Below, piece by piece: positions 39,491 to 51,965 of a stretch of DNA of 64,000 nt. The notes below the pieces were generated by a model. The model was not told the DNA's origin, searched no databases, and saw only the letters and a list, made by a program, of their open reading frames with translations. Positions within the stretch are counted from its first letter, which is position 1. Every line of letters begins with the position of its first letter. Both the position numbers and the translations under genes were made by a program. This DNA comes from Candidatus Enterovibrio escicola (lineage in GTDB: Bacteria; Pseudomonadota; Gammaproteobacteria; Enterobacterales; Vibrionaceae): positions 31,680-95,679 of the forward strand of contig NZ_NBYY01000016.1 in assembly GCF_002464935.1 (NCBI RefSeq), read 5' to 3'.

Positions 39491-41423
39491 GGCGTTTTTT
39501 TCAAAACATTTGAACTAATCGCAATTCCTAAGATAAAATCATCATGGAGTTAAATGGCAGGTGATAATGGGAAAGGTCAAACACAAGATCAGTAACTGGA
39601 AACAATATAATCAAGCATTTGTAGTAAACGGAGTTTCAGTCACTTTTTGGATAAGCGACGTTACCATTAAGCTATAGCATTGTCCAAAGCACCACGGACA
39701 TCGTGGCCATGAGTTTATATTTTCGGATACCTCAATTAAAACGGCACTGATGGTGAAAGGTATTTTCAAGGTTACACTTCGTGCGTTAAAAGGCTTTCTC
39801 AATTCAGTTTTTACGTTGATGAATATCCCGCTGAAGTTCCCTAAATACACTTGCATTAGTAAGCATTCGAAGACCGTAAAAGTTAAGTGCCATTTGCCGA
39901 GTCGAGGAGCCGTCTCCCACGTTATTATTCATGCCACAGGCCTAAAGGTATACGGCGAAGGCGAATGGAGTACGCGTAAACATGGTTAGAAGAAGCGGTA
40001 TATCTGGCATAAACTTCATCTTGCCGTTGATGTGTCTACTCATGAGGTGATTACTGCAGAAGTTAGCCCAGTTGCTGTGAGTGATAATGAGGTTTTACCT
40101 ACATTGCTTAACCCATTACGATGAAAGATACCGCAAGCCAGTATTGATGGATCCTATGACACAAGAGCGTGTCACCACGTATTAAAAAATAAAGGAATAA
40201 CGCCCAATATTCCACCTCGAAGCAATGCGGGCTACTGGAAGAAATGGCATCCTAGAAATGAAGCTGTAAAGGCATTAAAAGAGGATAAACTCGCGGAGTA
40301 GAAAAGGACAGAGATTATCACAAACGCTCATTATCAGAGAAAGGAATGTTTATCTATAAACAGTTGCTTAGCCCTAAGCTCACTCTTCATAATTAACCTT
40401 AGATCTTCGTAAGAAATTGCTTATCAAGCCGAGTCATTTTGATGCTCTGCTTCTTTAGTTAGTCAAAAACTGGTTTAATAATAAATCGTTTCCGGAGAAT
40501 CAGGCGGTTCTAAAGTTTCATTACTTTGAGTTTCATATCCTTTTTCATACCCGTTATCAGTGTCACTCCCTTGTCTGTGAGTTCCCGCGCCAATGGACCA
40601 GAGATATAACCTTTATCTCCATATATACACCCCCAAAGCTCGTCAACCATTTCCAACACAGGCTTTCTATCATCCACGTTAGACGTTAAGATAATGCCAC
40701 CTTGATCCATTGATCATAAGGTGTAATTTGAAACAGTAAAACCACCCCAACATTTCTTTTCCTCGCTTCGAGGTACCTTTAAAAACCTGATATCTAAAAA
40801 TGCGTAAGTTGTAACAAGCCTGTAGCTCTTACCTCACTGACCGTCAGGCAATCCCTATCGGCCTTGCCTGACGGTCAGTGAGGTAAGAGAGCTAAGCGGA
40901 ACCAGAACACTTTGCATGAGTTAGCGCATTTGCGTGCAGTTGACTAATTCAGGAAATTAGTTGGTGAGGTAGTGGCAAATAAAGTGGAAGGAGTAAGTTT
41001 TAAAGTCTTGATACCCAGACTAATGAAAAGTTATCACTATCGTCATCACTTTGCTAACTGAGAGGCTCAAAAGCTTGTTTCTTTGTTTGATACCGGAAGA
41101 AATTAAGTGTTTTTACCATGCAGGGAGGAAAGTTTGGCAGAAGACATCAACATCGACGACAACAGCGGGTAACTTATTCATATCCAAGTCCTTATGCAGT
41201 CAATAGTTTTTTTAGAACGATCAGATCACGACGTGGGTATTTAGTTCATTTCTTATGCGCAGTTCATGTCAATTATAACGCTCAAATTAGTGAAGCGCTA
41301 GCAAATATGAACGCAATAAACAAAGTTATAAAACTCGGTATGCCTGTTCGTCATCAGACAAATTAAGACTGTAAATAAAGATTGGGCTCAGTGCATTATA
41401 GACCTGATTTGATCAATAACACC
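39491..41423 (+). mobile_element. IS903-group element split by IS982
   Basis: Left end GGCGTTTTTTTC at 39491. The best-preserved transposase pieces are MVKGIFKVTLRALKGFLNSV, CHLPSRGAVSHVIIHATGLK and VYGEGEWSTRKHG. After the IS982 insertion (40397-41267) the 3' tail (INKVIKLGMPVRHQTN) and the end near 41423 follow. Frameshifts and stops make it inactive. Confidence 0.8.
40397..41267 (-). mobile_element. IS982-family element inserted in IS903
   Basis: Bounded by ACCTTAGATCTTCGTAAG and the GCGCAGTTCATGT end. The flanks TAATTA and CAATTA represent a duplicated target with one change. Transposase pieces LTSNVDDRKPVLEMVDELWG, CIYGDKGYISGPLARELTD. Decayed. Confidence 0.8.
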
Positions 41424-41593
41424 CTTTACTTATATAAAACTTAAATTTCTACGAGTTGCTCCATGATTAATCATGGTTTGCTGTTTATCTGTTAAACCAA
41501 CGAATATTTTTCCTCAAATGGATAGTTTCTAAAATCGAGAATTTCCAAATTATTTTGGTATAGTTATGAGGAAAAACCATATCTTTCAGACGG

Positions 41594-41621
41594 TAAAAAA
41601 AGTAAGGATCAGAGATCCTAA
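41594..41621 (-). terminator. aspS terminator
   Basis: On the minus strand TAGGATC-TCT-GATCCTTA is followed by CTTTTTTT, about 30 bp after the aspS stop. Confidence 0.65.
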
Positions 41622-41650
41622 CCTTTATTTCATGAGGGAGTTTACCCGAC

Positions 41651-43432
41651 TTATTCACAAATATCCTTGTCGCTATTCGCAATCACTGCAATTGCCAAAT
41701 TTTCCAGCGAAAGTGGATTTGCAAGACTTGGTGCATTCGTTAACAAGCATGCTGCTGACGTAGTTTTAGGGAATGCTATAACATCCCGAATATTATCTGT
41801 ACCACATAGCAGCATAACCAACCGGTCAAAACCGAACGCAAGACCCGCGTGGGGTGGAGTACCGTATCGCAATGCTTCCAATAAAAAGCCAAATTTCTGT
41901 TTCTGCTCGTCAGACTTAATACCCAGAATGTCGAACACTGCGGTTTGCATTTCAGTACTATGAATACGCACAGAACCGCCACCGATTTCGTAGCCGTTCA
42001 ATACCATGTCGTATGCATTTGAGTTTGCCGACTCAGGATTTGCTTTTAACTGTTCTGGTGTCATGTTCAAAGGAGAAGTGAACGGGTGGTGCATCACGTG
42101 TAGATTACCCTCTTCGTCTTTCTCGAACATTGGGAAATCAACAACCCAAAGGGGTGTCCATTTATTTAAGTCAGTTAAACCCAAATCATTACCCAGTTTC
42201 AAACGTAACGCACCCAATGCTTCAGTAACTACTTTGTAGCTGTCTGCACTAAACAAAATTATGTCACCGGATTTTGCACCTGTACGTTCCAGAATGCAAT
42301 TCACAACATCTTTACTGAGGTATTTAGCAACCGGAGATTGAATACCTTGTATACCTGCAACATGGTCGTTAACTTTTATCCACGCCAGACCCTTAACTCC
42401 GTAGACACCGACGAATTTGCTGTAGTCGTTAATTTGTTTACGAGATAACGAAGAGCAATTCGGTACCCTGATAGCTGCTACTCGGCCTTTAGGATCGTTT
42501 GCTGGGTCTGAAAATATTTTAAAATCAACGTGTTTTAGCAAGTCAGCAACATCAACTAACTCCAATGGATTGCGCAAGTCTGGTTTGTCTGAACCAAAGC
42601 GACGTATCGCTTCTGAAAACGTTATAATTGGAAATTCACCTAAGTCCACGTTTAGCAGTTCTTTCCACATGTTACGAATCATTCTTTCTGTCACTTCACG
42701 CACTTGAGCAGCAGTCATGAAAGAAGTTTCAATATCTATTTGGGTAAATTCTGGCTGACGATCTGCACGTAAGTCTTCGTCACGGAAACACTTAACAATT
42801 TGGTAATAACGATCGAAGCCGGACATCATCAGCAGTTGTTTAAATAACTGTGGTGACTGTGGCAATGCATAGTAGCTACCTTTGTGAATACGGCTAGGAA
42901 CCAAGTAATCACGTGCGCCTTCTGGTGTTGCTTTAGTCAGTACTGGGGTTTCAATATCTAGAAAACCATTGTCATCTAAGAAGTGACGAATAAAGCTTGC
43001 AGTTTTTGCGCGTAACTTCATGCGGTTGCTCATTTCAGGACGACGCAGATCCAGATAACGGAACTTAAGGCGCTGTTCTTCAGAATTATTTTGGTTGAAA
43101 TCCAGTGGAAGTGACGCGGAACGGCTAATAATCTCCAAACAGTTTGCAAATACTTCTACTTCCCCTGTCGCCATATTTTTGTTTATTTGGCTTTCAGGAC
43201 GAAGACGAACCTCACCCATAAATTTTATACAGAATTCATTACGTAGCTGGCTGGCAATCTCGAATACGTCTTTCATATTCGGATCTACCATAACTTGAAC
43301 TATACCTTCACGGTCACGCATATCGATGAATATAAGTCCTCCCAAATCACGACGGCGGTTTACCCAACCACAAAGTTCTACATTCTCCCCTACAAGGGTT
43401 TTATTCAGGTGTCCACAATATTGGGTGCGCAT
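41651..43432 (-). CDS. aspS: Aspartyl-tRNA synthetase
   Basis: Charges tRNA-Asp. 593 residues, close to the E. coli protein (590). The amino OB-fold anticodon domain opens [20 protein letters not shown] with [20 protein letters not shown]. The class II catalytic motifs are clear: motif 2 [18 protein letters not shown] and motif 3 [15 protein letters not shown]. The bacterial GAD insert lies between. ATG 43432. Intact, with a terminator downstream and 420 bp of gene-free sequence upstream. Confidence 0.97.
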   Translation of the reverse strand: MRTQYCGHLNKTLVGENVELCGWVNRRRDLGGLIFIDMRDREGIVQVMVDPNMKDVFEIASQLRNEFCIKFMGEVRLRPESQINKNMATGEVEVFANCLEIISRSASLPLDFNQNNSEEQRLKFRYLDLRRPEMSNRMKLRAKTASFIRHFLDDNGFLDIETPVLTKATPEGARDYLVPSRIHKGSYYALPQSPQLFKQLLMMSGFDRYYQIVKCFRDEDLRADRQPEFTQIDIETSFMTAAQVREVTERMIRNMWKELLNVDLGEFPIITFSEAIRRFGSDKPDLRNPLELVDVADLLKHVDFKIFSDPANDPKGRVAAIRVPNCSSLSRKQINDYSKFVGVYGVKGLAWIKVNDHVAGIQGIQSPVAKYLSKDVVNCILERTGAKSGDIILFSADSYKVVTEALGALRLKLGNDLGLTDLNKWTPLWVVDFPMFEKDEEGNLHVMHHPFTSPLNMTPEQLKANPESANSNAYDMVLNGYEIGGGSVRIHSTEMQTAVFDILGIKSDEQKQKFGFLLEALRYGTPPHAGLAFGFDRLVMLLCGTDNIRDVIAFPKTTSAACLLTNAPSLANPLSLENLAIAVIANSDKDICE

Positions 43433-43860
43433 ATGAATTTCTAGGTCTCTTATTTACTGTGCAATTGCGCCATATCATCGCAAATTTGCGAAAGCAGATT
43501 TGCTGACGATTCTATTAGAACTTGATGCGGATATAACGCATACTTACCTATGCCAAAATACATTAAGAAGAATGGAACATCTATATAAAGGGAAATTTGG
43601 ATCGTAGTAAATCACGAGATACTGAATATCGGTACAATACCCATGCACTCAATAAAAGAGTAACAAATAACTCCGCATGACGTTGCAAACTAAAATAATC
43701 AAAACCAACAATGCAGGGATGTGATGTTAAAGATACCCTTCAATTAGCTTTTACCCCTAAGATTTGACTTGGTCTAACGCAATAGTAGCATAATCCGTGG
43801 TACTAAAATCTTTATATAACAGGCACTCAAAGTGGAGGAAAAACGATTTTCTACAAGAAA
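43433..43860. other. Gene-free region upstream of aspS
   Basis: AT-rich, no coding frames or IS ends recognised; presumably includes the aspS promoter. Confidence 0.3.
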
Positions 43861-44600
43861 GTGTTGGTTATATATTCAATAGGTTATTTTTCGTGTAGCA
43901 TGCCTACCTTTGCATGGTTATCATTACAGCTACCATTGACGTTAAATATCGTATTTTACAACACACAAAGACGGTTTAAAATCATAGTATCAGCTGTAAT
44001 TGATACTCACGCTATCGTTACCACGTATGATCCTATGAATTAAAGTCGGAAGTGTGAAACTTTCCAATCAAGCAGCTAATACCATTTCTTTAAAAACGAC
44101 GGTAGGTTGCTTAAACCCTAAAAATTTCTTAGAGTTATGATTGATCCTTGCTTGAACAAAGGTAGTCGTTATTTCATGTTCGAACCAACTCAGTTATAAT
44201 CGGTATAGCAAAGATTTTGCTTTATAAGCAGTGTATTTGTTGAAAAGCGTGACAGGGACCATTACTTGTATTGAGAGATCCTCCAAATTTTGCTTTATCA
44301 TTCTTTCTAAGAACCTTCCAGAAATCATAATTCTATAATATTTAGAAACGGTATCTATCATTTTAGATGATTCCCAAAATTGTGTTTGTAGCCAAAAAAA
44401 GGATGTTTGAATGGGTATACAAGTACAAACTAGATTTCCAATATTGCCCTATCACCAGCCATTAACCTAATACCATCAATAGTTAAGAGGAAACATACAT
44501 CGCCATGAAATATCAGTAATAAGATTCAACATTGCATTGGCTAGCGCGCTAAGCAGTAATGAGAATGTAACCAGTAATTTAATTAACCTTAGCAGCGCAT
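43861..44600. mobile_element. IS30-type end debris and unreadable sequence
   Basis: GGTTATATATTCAATAGGTT near 43866 matches the ends of the MITE-like repeat. Sequence at 44055-44160 (AACTTTCCAATCAAG, TTAGAGTTATGATTGATCC) repeats 38615-38700. This is a remnant of the same IS as at 38340. Nothing coding is readable after 44200. An IS982 end fragment (ACCTTAGCAGCGCATAAG) lies at about 44587. Confidence 0.45.
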
Positions 44601-44639
44601 AAGAAATGAACAATTCGAGTCTTAACCCACTGAGGAATA

Positions 44640-45110
44640 TTTATGAATATAACGCCTTTTGGATTGTTTAAAACTTTCTATTTTATCCGATTAGCTTATC
44701 CACTCGCTTCATTAATCAGAATGATTTTTCTTTGCCAAAGTTATCACCAACAATCAGCTCATCATTTTTACTAAAACAAGTCACAAACATTCATACACCT
44801 TGATCAATGCCAACACATTTTACTTCACCTTAGATTTTGGTCTTAAGCTTAATATGTTGTTATACTTGGATGAACTAACGTCCTTTATCACAAGTGATAA
44901 TACAATTTTTACTAATTGCTTCACTTGGTACACTTTCAGTTAAATGGATATTGCCTATCGCTTGTATGCAAGGATTTAAGCTTTTTGGTAGACGCTCGAT
45001 GCTTAATGAATACTTAAAACTCTTTCTACTCTTAAAACTGATTTTGCTGAATCCAGACTTAGCAACTTTTAGTTTCTTATTCTTACCGCATACCACTTAA
45101 AACGTTGTAG
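44640..45110 (-). pseudogene. tnpB: IS605-type TnpB relic
   Basis: Minus-strand readings include KVAKSGFSKISFKSRKSFKY, VKCVGIDQGV with a stop then MFVTCFSKNDELIVGDNFG. The IDQGV stretch matches the RuvC-I aspartate region of TnpB (GVDLGVK). Broken by stops; no zinc finger seen. Confidence 0.45.
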
Positions 45111-45269
45111 CTGTGGCAAGTGTACCATTGTCAGACACTGCAGAATTGTAAGCTCACCCAGATTCCTTTTGTTCTTGTTCAAATTAAATTTAAATTGAAG
45201 GGAAAATGTTAATGGACTTACCATTTACGTGCTTGTAATTATCATTATGAAAACACCCTCCGTCAGGTG

Positions 45270-45505
45270 AAATGCACAACCGAACGGAGAGTCAGCCAGA
45301 CTAGAGTACATTCTCCTCATCCTCCTCATCCTCCTTTGGCTTGAAGATGTGCATGGCTCATAAACAGTTAAATGACAATGACCAATTTTATATTGAGCAA
45401 TGATTCGCTGAGGGTGATTCCTTTAGCCAGATTGCCAGAACACTTGGTTGAGCTCACTCCAATATCAGTAAACAAACAACTGCTTAATCTCGTTCATTTG
45501 CAAAC
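45270..45505 (+). mobile_element. IS30-family 5' fragment
   Basis: The reading MAHKQLNDNDQFYIEQ, a stop, then FAEGDSFSQIARTLG gives the amino helix-turn-helix of IS30 transposases. A short microsatellite of CCTCCTCAT units (45312-45337) lies just upstream. A sister fragment lies at 51960-52345. Confidence 0.6.
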
Positions 45506-45574
45506 ATAAACTATGAGTTAGGACGAAATCACGCGAACGACCGAAGTTTGCTTTTTCCTCGGCCCTAAGGAAAG

Positions 45575-46010
45575 GGAATTTATTAAGCGTCGTAACCGCT
45601 TAATGCGGCCTATCCTGTTGATGGATGTATTGCTTTATCACATATAACGGAGCACCTTCACAGGTTCCTGCAAAATAACTACGACTCCAGAGAATATTCT
45701 GGCCAAACGCACCCGCAATATCATTAAACTCCCATCGACGTCTTCTGGAACTAACGGCTTTAAGTGAGTTAACAAATTTCGCAATGCTGCGAGTATTTGG
45801 GTGATGTTGAGACTAACAAGTGAACGTAATCACCTTCCCTGTTAAATTTACTAAGCTCGGCATTAAACCCCAAGGAAAGCTCTTTAAATATCACTTCAAG
45901 ACTGATCAGAGTGAATCACCTAAAACTCTACGTCTGTATTTGGTTACAAACACGACGTGTATGTGTAAAAGAATAGCAACTGTGTCTACGTGCATAATAT
46001 GCACTGACTA
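45575..46010 (-). pseudogene. tnpA: IS200/IS605 tnpA relic
   Basis: The minus strand reads VFVTKYRRRVLGDSL, then stops, then FVNSLKAVSSRRRRWEFND, ILWSRSYFAGTCEGAPLYV and IKQYIHQQDRPH. The HUH region is corrupted. The family is clear but the gene is dead. Confidence 0.65.
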
Positions 46011-46044
46011 ACTTGCATTTTATCATATAATCTCTTATTTCAGA

Positions 46045-46408
46045 ATACGTTACATGAGCTTAAGTATTCACGTGTGGCTAAATAATTCAGGAAATTCGTT
46101 GGTGAGGTAGCGGCAAATAAAGTGGATGTAATAAGTTTTGAAGTCTTGATACCCCGATTGATGGAAAGCTATCACTCTCGTCATCACTTCTCTAACTGAG
46201 AGTAGACAAGCCTTGTTTCTTTGTTTGATACCGGAAGAAATGAGGTGTTTTTCCCATGCAGGGAGGAAAGTCTGGTAGAAATCAGCGACATCAACGAAAA
46301 CAGCGACTAAGTTATTCAATGCCAAAAGTCCTTATGCAGTCAATAGTTTTTTTAAACGATCAGATCGCGACTTTGGCATTTAGATCATTTCTTATGCGCG
46401 GCTTAGGT
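46045..46408 (-). mobile_element. IS982-family 5' fragment
   Basis: An 85-codon open piece, LNNLVAVFVDVADFYQTFLP to YIHFICRYLTNEFPELF, is the amino third of the transposase. Its TIR side is near 46400 (CGCGGCTTAGGT). Confidence 0.75.
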
Positions 46409-46429
46409 TAATTACATATTGACGCATTG

Positions 46430-47000
46430 GAAATTTAATCTCCATTAACTTCAGTAAGTGTTTTTGCCAACGTAATCGTAGCTGAGATAACGATAAATGC
46501 TGAAACCCTTTCCAACCTAAGGTTTTAAGGAAAAAATGCACCTTCAGTCAGTATCACATGTAAATGCGGATTCTAGTTGCCATTACGACTATGGGTCTAG
46601 ATGAAAACACTGACAGTGATTTCACACGCATCAGTCTTAAAGTGCGCCTGAATCAACTCTAATAAGCAAGCTTCCGCCAAGACCATAAACCCAGAATACA
46701 AACACTTCTTATTGGAGTGATTATGGAAAGGAATACGAAGTTGCTCAGGAAATATTAAGATAAATTGCTGATAGCTCACTCTCAGAAATAGGCGGACGCC
46801 GTTTTTGACCATACTATCCCGTACATAATCCTTTCCACATTGCAGACAAAATTTCCCCTTACAACTAAAGTTAACTTTATAGTGCTCTTGACCGCAACCT
46901 AAGCATTGGTAAGTGGTAAAGCTATTTTCTGAGCTTCCACACTACAGCATCTTAGCGATTTCTAAATGATAATAATAGGTGTCATAGCGGGGATGACTGG
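46430..47000 (-). mobile_element. IS91-family transposase relic
   Basis: Minus-strand readings CLGCGQEHYKVNFSCKGKF and CLQCGKDYV give the zinc-finger amino end. QQFILIFPEQLRIPF and NPHLHVILTEGAFF give the HUH motif region of Y2 rolling-circle transposases. One stop precedes the HLH motif and both ends are missing. Confidence 0.6.
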
Positions 47001-47159
47001 ATATAAATATAGCCCAATGCGTAATAAAAACACGTTTAAAGCGAAGCAGCTTCGATTTGATACATTTGAAACTCATTCATGCCTTCTATCTGTTTAATCG
47101 TACTAAATGTGTCACAGACATGGACATGACTTAAGCCCACCACATATAGTTTCTGAAAG

Positions 47160-48015
47160 AAAATTCCTAGGTAAAACGAGAAATCAAGCGCCATATCCTA
47201 GACAAGTTTCATAGCGTGTGACTATCATCACCTTGTATTAAAACGGGCTAAATAAACTCATCTAAACGCCACGAACATGCTGAATTTTGGCAGTATTACA
47301 GAGAGAACTCAAGCCTTCATTCATGAGCATCTTAGTACGCATACGTCACCCTACGGGAGGAGTGGTGAACTGGCTCTAAAGCATGAAGTGATGCTCAGTG
47401 AAAGCATGATTTACCGGTATATATGGCATGACAGACATAATGGCGGGGCGCGCTAAAAAGATCTTCCCCATCATGGCAGATCCTACAAAATTAAGATGAA
47501 CGGCGACGATAAGGTTAAAGATAAAGAACCGTGTTCGCATTGAGAAATGACCTGATATTGCAAACGAGAAGACCAAATTTGGTCATTTCGAGATTGACAC
47601 TGTCATTGGGACTAGGCACAAATCTTTTCGCTTATCCTTGTGGATAAACACAATCAACTCTTACTGCATCAGAAAGATGCTCAATAAGTAGGCAGATATA
47701 GTGGTAGAGATGTTTATTGATATTATCAATTACACCTTCTATGACTTAAAAACCCTCATGTTAGACAACGGTACATAGTTCGCCGATCATGAAGAGGTTG
47801 CTGAAATTACAGATGTTGATTTCTATTTTTCTAGACCTTATCGGTCAAGTGATAGGGGACTGAATTAGCATACCAATGGTTTACTAAGGCAAATTTTACC
47901 CAAGGGAACGGACTGCAACTAGGTTAGTAATAAGGAAATTACCAAGATAGAACACATCCTCCGTACACGTGGTAGATCGAGTTTTTGATATCTCTCTCCT
48001 AACGCTATTTTTTAG
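47160..48015 (+). mobile_element. IS30-family transposase relic
   Basis: The plus strand reads NMLNFGSITERTQAFIHEHL, MLSESMIYRYIWHDRHNG, KTKFGHFEIDTVIGTRHKS, MLDNGT and YFSRPYRSSDRGLN, with HTNGLLRQILPKGTD after a stop. These are the DDE landmarks of IS30. About six stops or frame changes. Confidence 0.75.
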
Positions 48016-48326
48016 AGTATTTAATGGCGGCTTAAGATAGAACACTCGTACATTTCAGATGACGGAGGCTTGAACCTTAAAATCACTCGGTTTGTAAAAT
48101 ACGCGCTTAATACAGATCTGCGGTTAATGAGTAATAGTATATAAGTCGCTTTGGCATAAGAAGACAAAAAAAGATTGCAGACATGAACAAAGATAATGTA
48201 CATTTCATCAAACTTCCAAAAAATCCCCTTGTTATTTATTAAGGTTGATGGTAGATTTGATAGCAGATTTATTCCGTATTCAGATTTAATCGCAAATCCA
48301 AATGTTGATATGAACCCTCTATTTAA

Positions 48327-48471
48327 GGGTCGTCTGTTCAATAAGTTGATTTCCGTATAGAAAATAAATTCTTTCATGGATTAAAAATCCGTGTTAAGAC
48401 GTGTGCAGTAGTGGACAACTGCGTTGCCTGCCATACCAACGAACCATTTAACTTAATTCAATAGATAACCC
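48327..48471. repeat. MITE-like repeat, copy 2, upstream of rplY
   Basis: 145 bp, about 80 percent like 25890-26040 by eye. GGGTCGTCTGTTCAATAAG is at the left and AACTTAATTCAATAGATAACCC at the right. It ends 18 bp before the rplY ATG, so it holds or has displaced the rplY promoter. Confidence 0.65.
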
Positions 48472-48489
48472 TATTCAAGAGTATTGATC

Positions 48490-48768
48490 ATGAAATTCGA
48501 AGCAGTAGTACGTACTGAACAGGGGAAAGGGGCGAGTCGCCGACTGCGACTCTATGACCGTTTTCCGGCCGTGATTTATGGTGGCGAAGCAGCCCCAGTT
48601 GCAATCGATCTTGATCACAATCTCGTGATCAGTCAAATAGATAAACCTAACTTCTACGGAGCAATTACTCTGGTAATAAACGATCAAGAAGTGAAAGTTA
48701 AACCTCAAGCTATTCAACGTCACGCATTCAAGCCAAAAGTGATGCACATGGATTTCATCCGTATTTAA
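48490..48768 (+). CDS. rplY: 50S ribosomal protein L25
   Basis: Binds 5S rRNA in the large subunit. 92 residues, as in Vibrio ([58 protein letters not shown]). ATG 48490 is preferred to an in-frame TTG two codons upstream. Intact. Confidence 0.96.
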   Translation: MKFEAVVRTEQGKGASRRLRLYDRFPAVIYGGEAAPVAIDLDHNLVISQIDKPNFYGAITLVINDQEVKVKPQAIQRHAFKPKVMHMDFIRI

Positions 48769-48785
48769 ATTATCGTTAAACTCCA

Positions 48786-48821
48786 AGAAAAATCGCCCAG
48801 ATACAGTTGGTGATTTTTCTA
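48786..48821 (+). terminator. rplY terminator
   Basis: AGAAAAATCGCC pairs with GGTGATTTTTCT around a 10-base loop, followed by ATTTATTTC; 18 bp after the rplY stop. Confidence 0.75.
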
Positions 48822-48879
48822 TTTATTTCAGCATTTCGGCATTATTTTCTGCAATATACAAATGTGTTGGTATTGCACC

Positions 48880-49518
48880 CCCAAAACTCGCCAACTATTT
48901 CCGACATAGGATTTTTATCATCCACGTTAGCCGTCGTTACTTTGATTGAGATAATGCCACAATGGTCATTGATAATTAAAGTATAATTTAAAACCGTAGA
49001 ACCGCCCCATTATTTATTTTCCTCGCTTCGAGGTACCTTTAAAAACTTGATGTCTGAGAATGCGTAGGTTGTGACAAATCTGTAGCTTAGATGAATCAAC
49101 GAAGGCAATCCCTGTTGGCCTTGCATAACAGTGAGTGAGCTAAGAGAAAAGCAGAACTAGGACACCTTGCATGAGCTTGAGCATCCTCGTGTAACTCATT
49201 AATTCAGGAAATTCGTTGGTGAGGTAGCAACAAAGAAAGTGGATGTAATAGGTTTTGAAATCTCGATACCCCGATTGATGGAAAGCTATAACTCTCGTCA
49301 TCACTTCGCTAACTGAGAGGTAAGAAAGCTTGTTTCTTTGTTTAATACCGAAAGAAACTAGGGGTTTTTCCTAGGAAGGAAGGAAAATCTGGCAGAAGTC
49401 GACGAAAATGGCGTCTAAGTTATTCATACACAAGTCCTTATGTAGTCAATATTTTATTTTAAACGGTCAGATCGAGACTTGAGCATTTAGTTCATTTCTT
49501 ATGCGCAGCTCAGGTTAA
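48880..49518 (-). mobile_element. IS982-family fragment
   Basis: The transposase amino half is in broken frames, with TANVDDKNPMSEIVGEFWG-like sequence at the left and the GCGCAGCTCAGGT terminus near 49516. It ends about 28 bp before the cysS stop. Confidence 0.75.
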
Positions 49519-49544
49519 TTACTACATTTAGTTAGCGATGTGTT

Positions 49545-50930
49545 TTATTTACGGCGCCAAATGGTACCTTGTGTACCATCTTCAAGAATTATACCCATAG
49601 TAGTAAGTGCATTACGTGCTATGTCTGCAAGTACCCAGTCTTTACTTGCGCGTGCGTCGTTGCGGGATTTAATTAATGCTTTAATTTTAACCACGTCGGC
49701 ATCCCTGCCTTGTGCGTTGCTTTGCAAAAAGGTTTCAGGGTCGTTGCACAACAGACCAAGCACATTTGCTAGCTTACGCATACGCGTAGCCAGTATTGAT
49801 GCTGCATTTACATCATATACTTTCAAGCGGTTGATTTCTCTAGTCATTTCAAACAGAACTGAATACCCTTCAGGGGTGTTAAAATCATCGTTCATTGCGG
49901 TTTTAAAGCGCTCAACAAACCTATCACTGTTTTCCACTTCAACATAAAGATTCAAACCCCGCATTGACGTATACAAACGTTCCATTGACGCACGTGCTTG
50001 TCTAAGGTTGTCTTCGCTATAGTTCAGTTGGCTGCGATAGTGACTCGACATCAGGAAGTAACGTACCGTTTCTGCATCGTAGTCCGCCAACACATTACGA
50101 ATCGTGATAAAGTTACCAAGTGATTTAGACATTTTATTACAGTCAACCATCATCATGCCGCTATGCATCCAACTGTTGACGTATGTCGTGTCGTAAGCGC
50201 AGCAAGATTGGGCAATTTCGTTTTCGTGGTGCGGGAACATCAGATCAGAACCGCCACCGTGAATATCAAAGTGGTTACCTAAAATCGCAGAATTCATCGT
50301 AGAACATTCAATGTGCCAACCAGGACGACCTAAACCCCATGGTGATTTCCATGTTGGTTCATCAGATTTTGACATTTTCCATAAAACAAAATCCAGATGG
50401 TTTTTCTTAGCTTTCCCATTATCCACATGTGTACCTGCCTTCAGTTTATCCAGATCTTGACGTGATAAGTTACCGTAATTATTAAATTTAGCGACTTCAA
50501 ACAACACATCGCCGTTAGTGGAAACATACGCAAAACCACGTTCGATTAAACGTTCTATCAGCACAATAATTTCAGGAATGAATTGGGTTGCTCGTGGTTC
50601 AAAGTCAGGACGTTCCATGTTCAACGCATCAAAATCTACATGCATCTCTGTAATCAAACGTGCAGTCAACGATTCACAACTTTCACCATTTTCTGCTGCA
50701 CGTTTGATGATTTTGTCGTCGATATCGGTGATGTTTCGTACAAAACTTAAATTATAACCCAAAAAACGCAGGTAACGTGATACCATGTCAAAAGACACGA
50801 AGGTACGACCGTGCCCTATATGACAAAAATCATAAATAGTCACTCCACACACATACATGCCAACTTTACTGGGTTCAATAGGTTTGAATTCTTCTTTTGT
50901 CTTTGTGAAGGAGTTGTAGATTTTTAACAT
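49545..50930 (-). CDS. cysS: Cysteinyl-tRNA synthetase
   Basis: Charges tRNA-Cys. 461 residues from ATG 50930 ([20 protein letters not shown]). Class I signatures: [10 protein letters not shown] and [11 protein letters not shown]. Zinc ligands: [20 protein letters not shown] and [11 protein letters not shown]. The tail [14 protein letters not shown] is family-typical. The longer frame to 50963 is not needed. Divergent from ppiB, as in many gammaproteobacteria. Intact. Confidence 0.97.
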   Translation of the reverse strand: MLKIYNSFTKTKEEFKPIEPSKVGMYVCGVTIYDFCHIGHGRTFVSFDMVSRYLRFLGYNLSFVRNITDIDDKIIKRAAENGESCESLTARLITEMHVDFDALNMERPDFEPRATQFIPEIIVLIERLIERGFAYVSTNGDVLFEVAKFNNYGNLSRQDLDKLKAGTHVDNGKAKKNHLDFVLWKMSKSDEPTWKSPWGLGRPGWHIECSTMNSAILGNHFDIHGGGSDLMFPHHENEIAQSCCAYDTTYVNSWMHSGMMMVDCNKMSKSLGNFITIRNVLADYDAETVRYFLMSSHYRSQLNYSEDNLRQARASMERLYTSMRGLNLYVEVENSDRFVERFKTAMNDDFNTPEGYSVLFEMTREINRLKVYDVNAASILATRMRKLANVLGLLCNDPETFLQSNAQGRDADVVKIKALIKSRNDARASKDWVLADIARNALTTMGIILEDGTQGTIWRRK

Positions 50931-51163
50931 GATAGTTGGCTCACCCATTACAATGATTAGCAAAACATATAGATATATATATTACACGCCTTCTGTGGAA
51001 TTAAGGCAAGGTAATAGACAGTGAGAGGAGATGAAGTCACCATATAATGATGGGTGCGTACTCTATATTCTGTTTTTTCTTTGGCAATCAGCTGAATGTC
51101 ACGATAGTTAAGATAGAATTAATCGTCTCAATCGAAATTATACTTTAAACATAGGTACAATAC

Positions 51164-51661
51164 ATGGTTATTTTTTGCACCAATTTTGGTGTTGTTAAAA
51201 TCAAACTGAACACTGAGAAAGCACCAAAAACTTCGATAAACTTTCTACAGTACTGTCAAGACGGTTTTTACAACGGTACAATTTTCCACCGTGTTATAAA
51301 TGGTTTCATGATCCAAGGAGGCAGTCTTACGTATCGTATGGAAGAAAAAGAACCACGTGCGAGTATCAAAAACGAAGCAAATAACGGTTTGAGCAACAAA
51401 ACAGGTACGCTTGCGATGGCACGAACCCTAGATCCTCATTCTGCAAGTTCACAATTCTTTATCAACGTGAATGACAACACCTTCTTGGATTTTAAATCAG
51501 AGTCTATGGATGGTTGGGGTTACTGTGTATTCGCTGAAATAGCTGAAGGTATGGACATCGTTAACAATATTAAAAGCGTACAAACGGCTAAATGGGGTTA
51601 TGTGCATCAACATGTCCCCGTCGAAAAAGTACTAATCGACAACGTTACCATCGAAGAATAA
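51164..51661 (+). CDS. ppiB: Cytoplasmic peptidyl-prolyl isomerase B
   Basis: Cyclophilin-type proline isomerase. 165 residues, normal length. Active-site stretch [16 protein letters not shown], then [18 protein letters not shown] and [17 protein letters not shown]. No signal peptide, so it is the cytoplasmic form. Intact. Confidence 0.96.
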   Translation: MVIFCTNFGVVKIKLNTEKAPKTSINFLQYCQDGFYNGTIFHRVINGFMIQGGSLTYRMEEKEPRASIKNEANNGLSNKTGTLAMARTLDPHSASSQFFINVNDNTFLDFKSESMDGWGYCVFAEIAEGMDIVNNIKSVQTAKWGYVHQHVPVEKVLIDNVTIEE

Positions 51662-51664
51662 TAT

Positions 51665-51965
51665 AAGAATACCTGAATTCAGATCTGAAATACGATACTT
51701 TCCAATCAAGCTCCTCTACCCAAATAACTTGATGGTAAGGAATTTGAATCTTTCTCTTCGTAGAGTTGATACTGTGATCGTCGGTTATTTTCTTATAATT
51801 CTCTCCATTTTGACTATTGATGATTATATCATGGCCTCGACCCTCACTTAGATTCTCTAATAATTGCTCGATACGTAGATTGTAGTCACCTCTACCTCTG
51901 ATACTGGTATTTACGCCAGCAACATCCGTGACTGTAACGTTGCGTTGCCAACTTTTCCCGTCAGG
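51665..51965 (-). pseudogene. Open coding-like fragment, unrecognised
   Basis: About 95 codons without a stop on the minus strand: KSWQRNVTVTDVAGVNTSI, GDYNLRIEQLLENLSEGRG, DIIINSQNGENYKKITDD. There is no start, and it is cut by an IS30 fragment at the right. Part of its 3' side resembles repeats near 38600 and 44050, so it may belong to a transposon. No family recognised. Confidence 0.35.
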
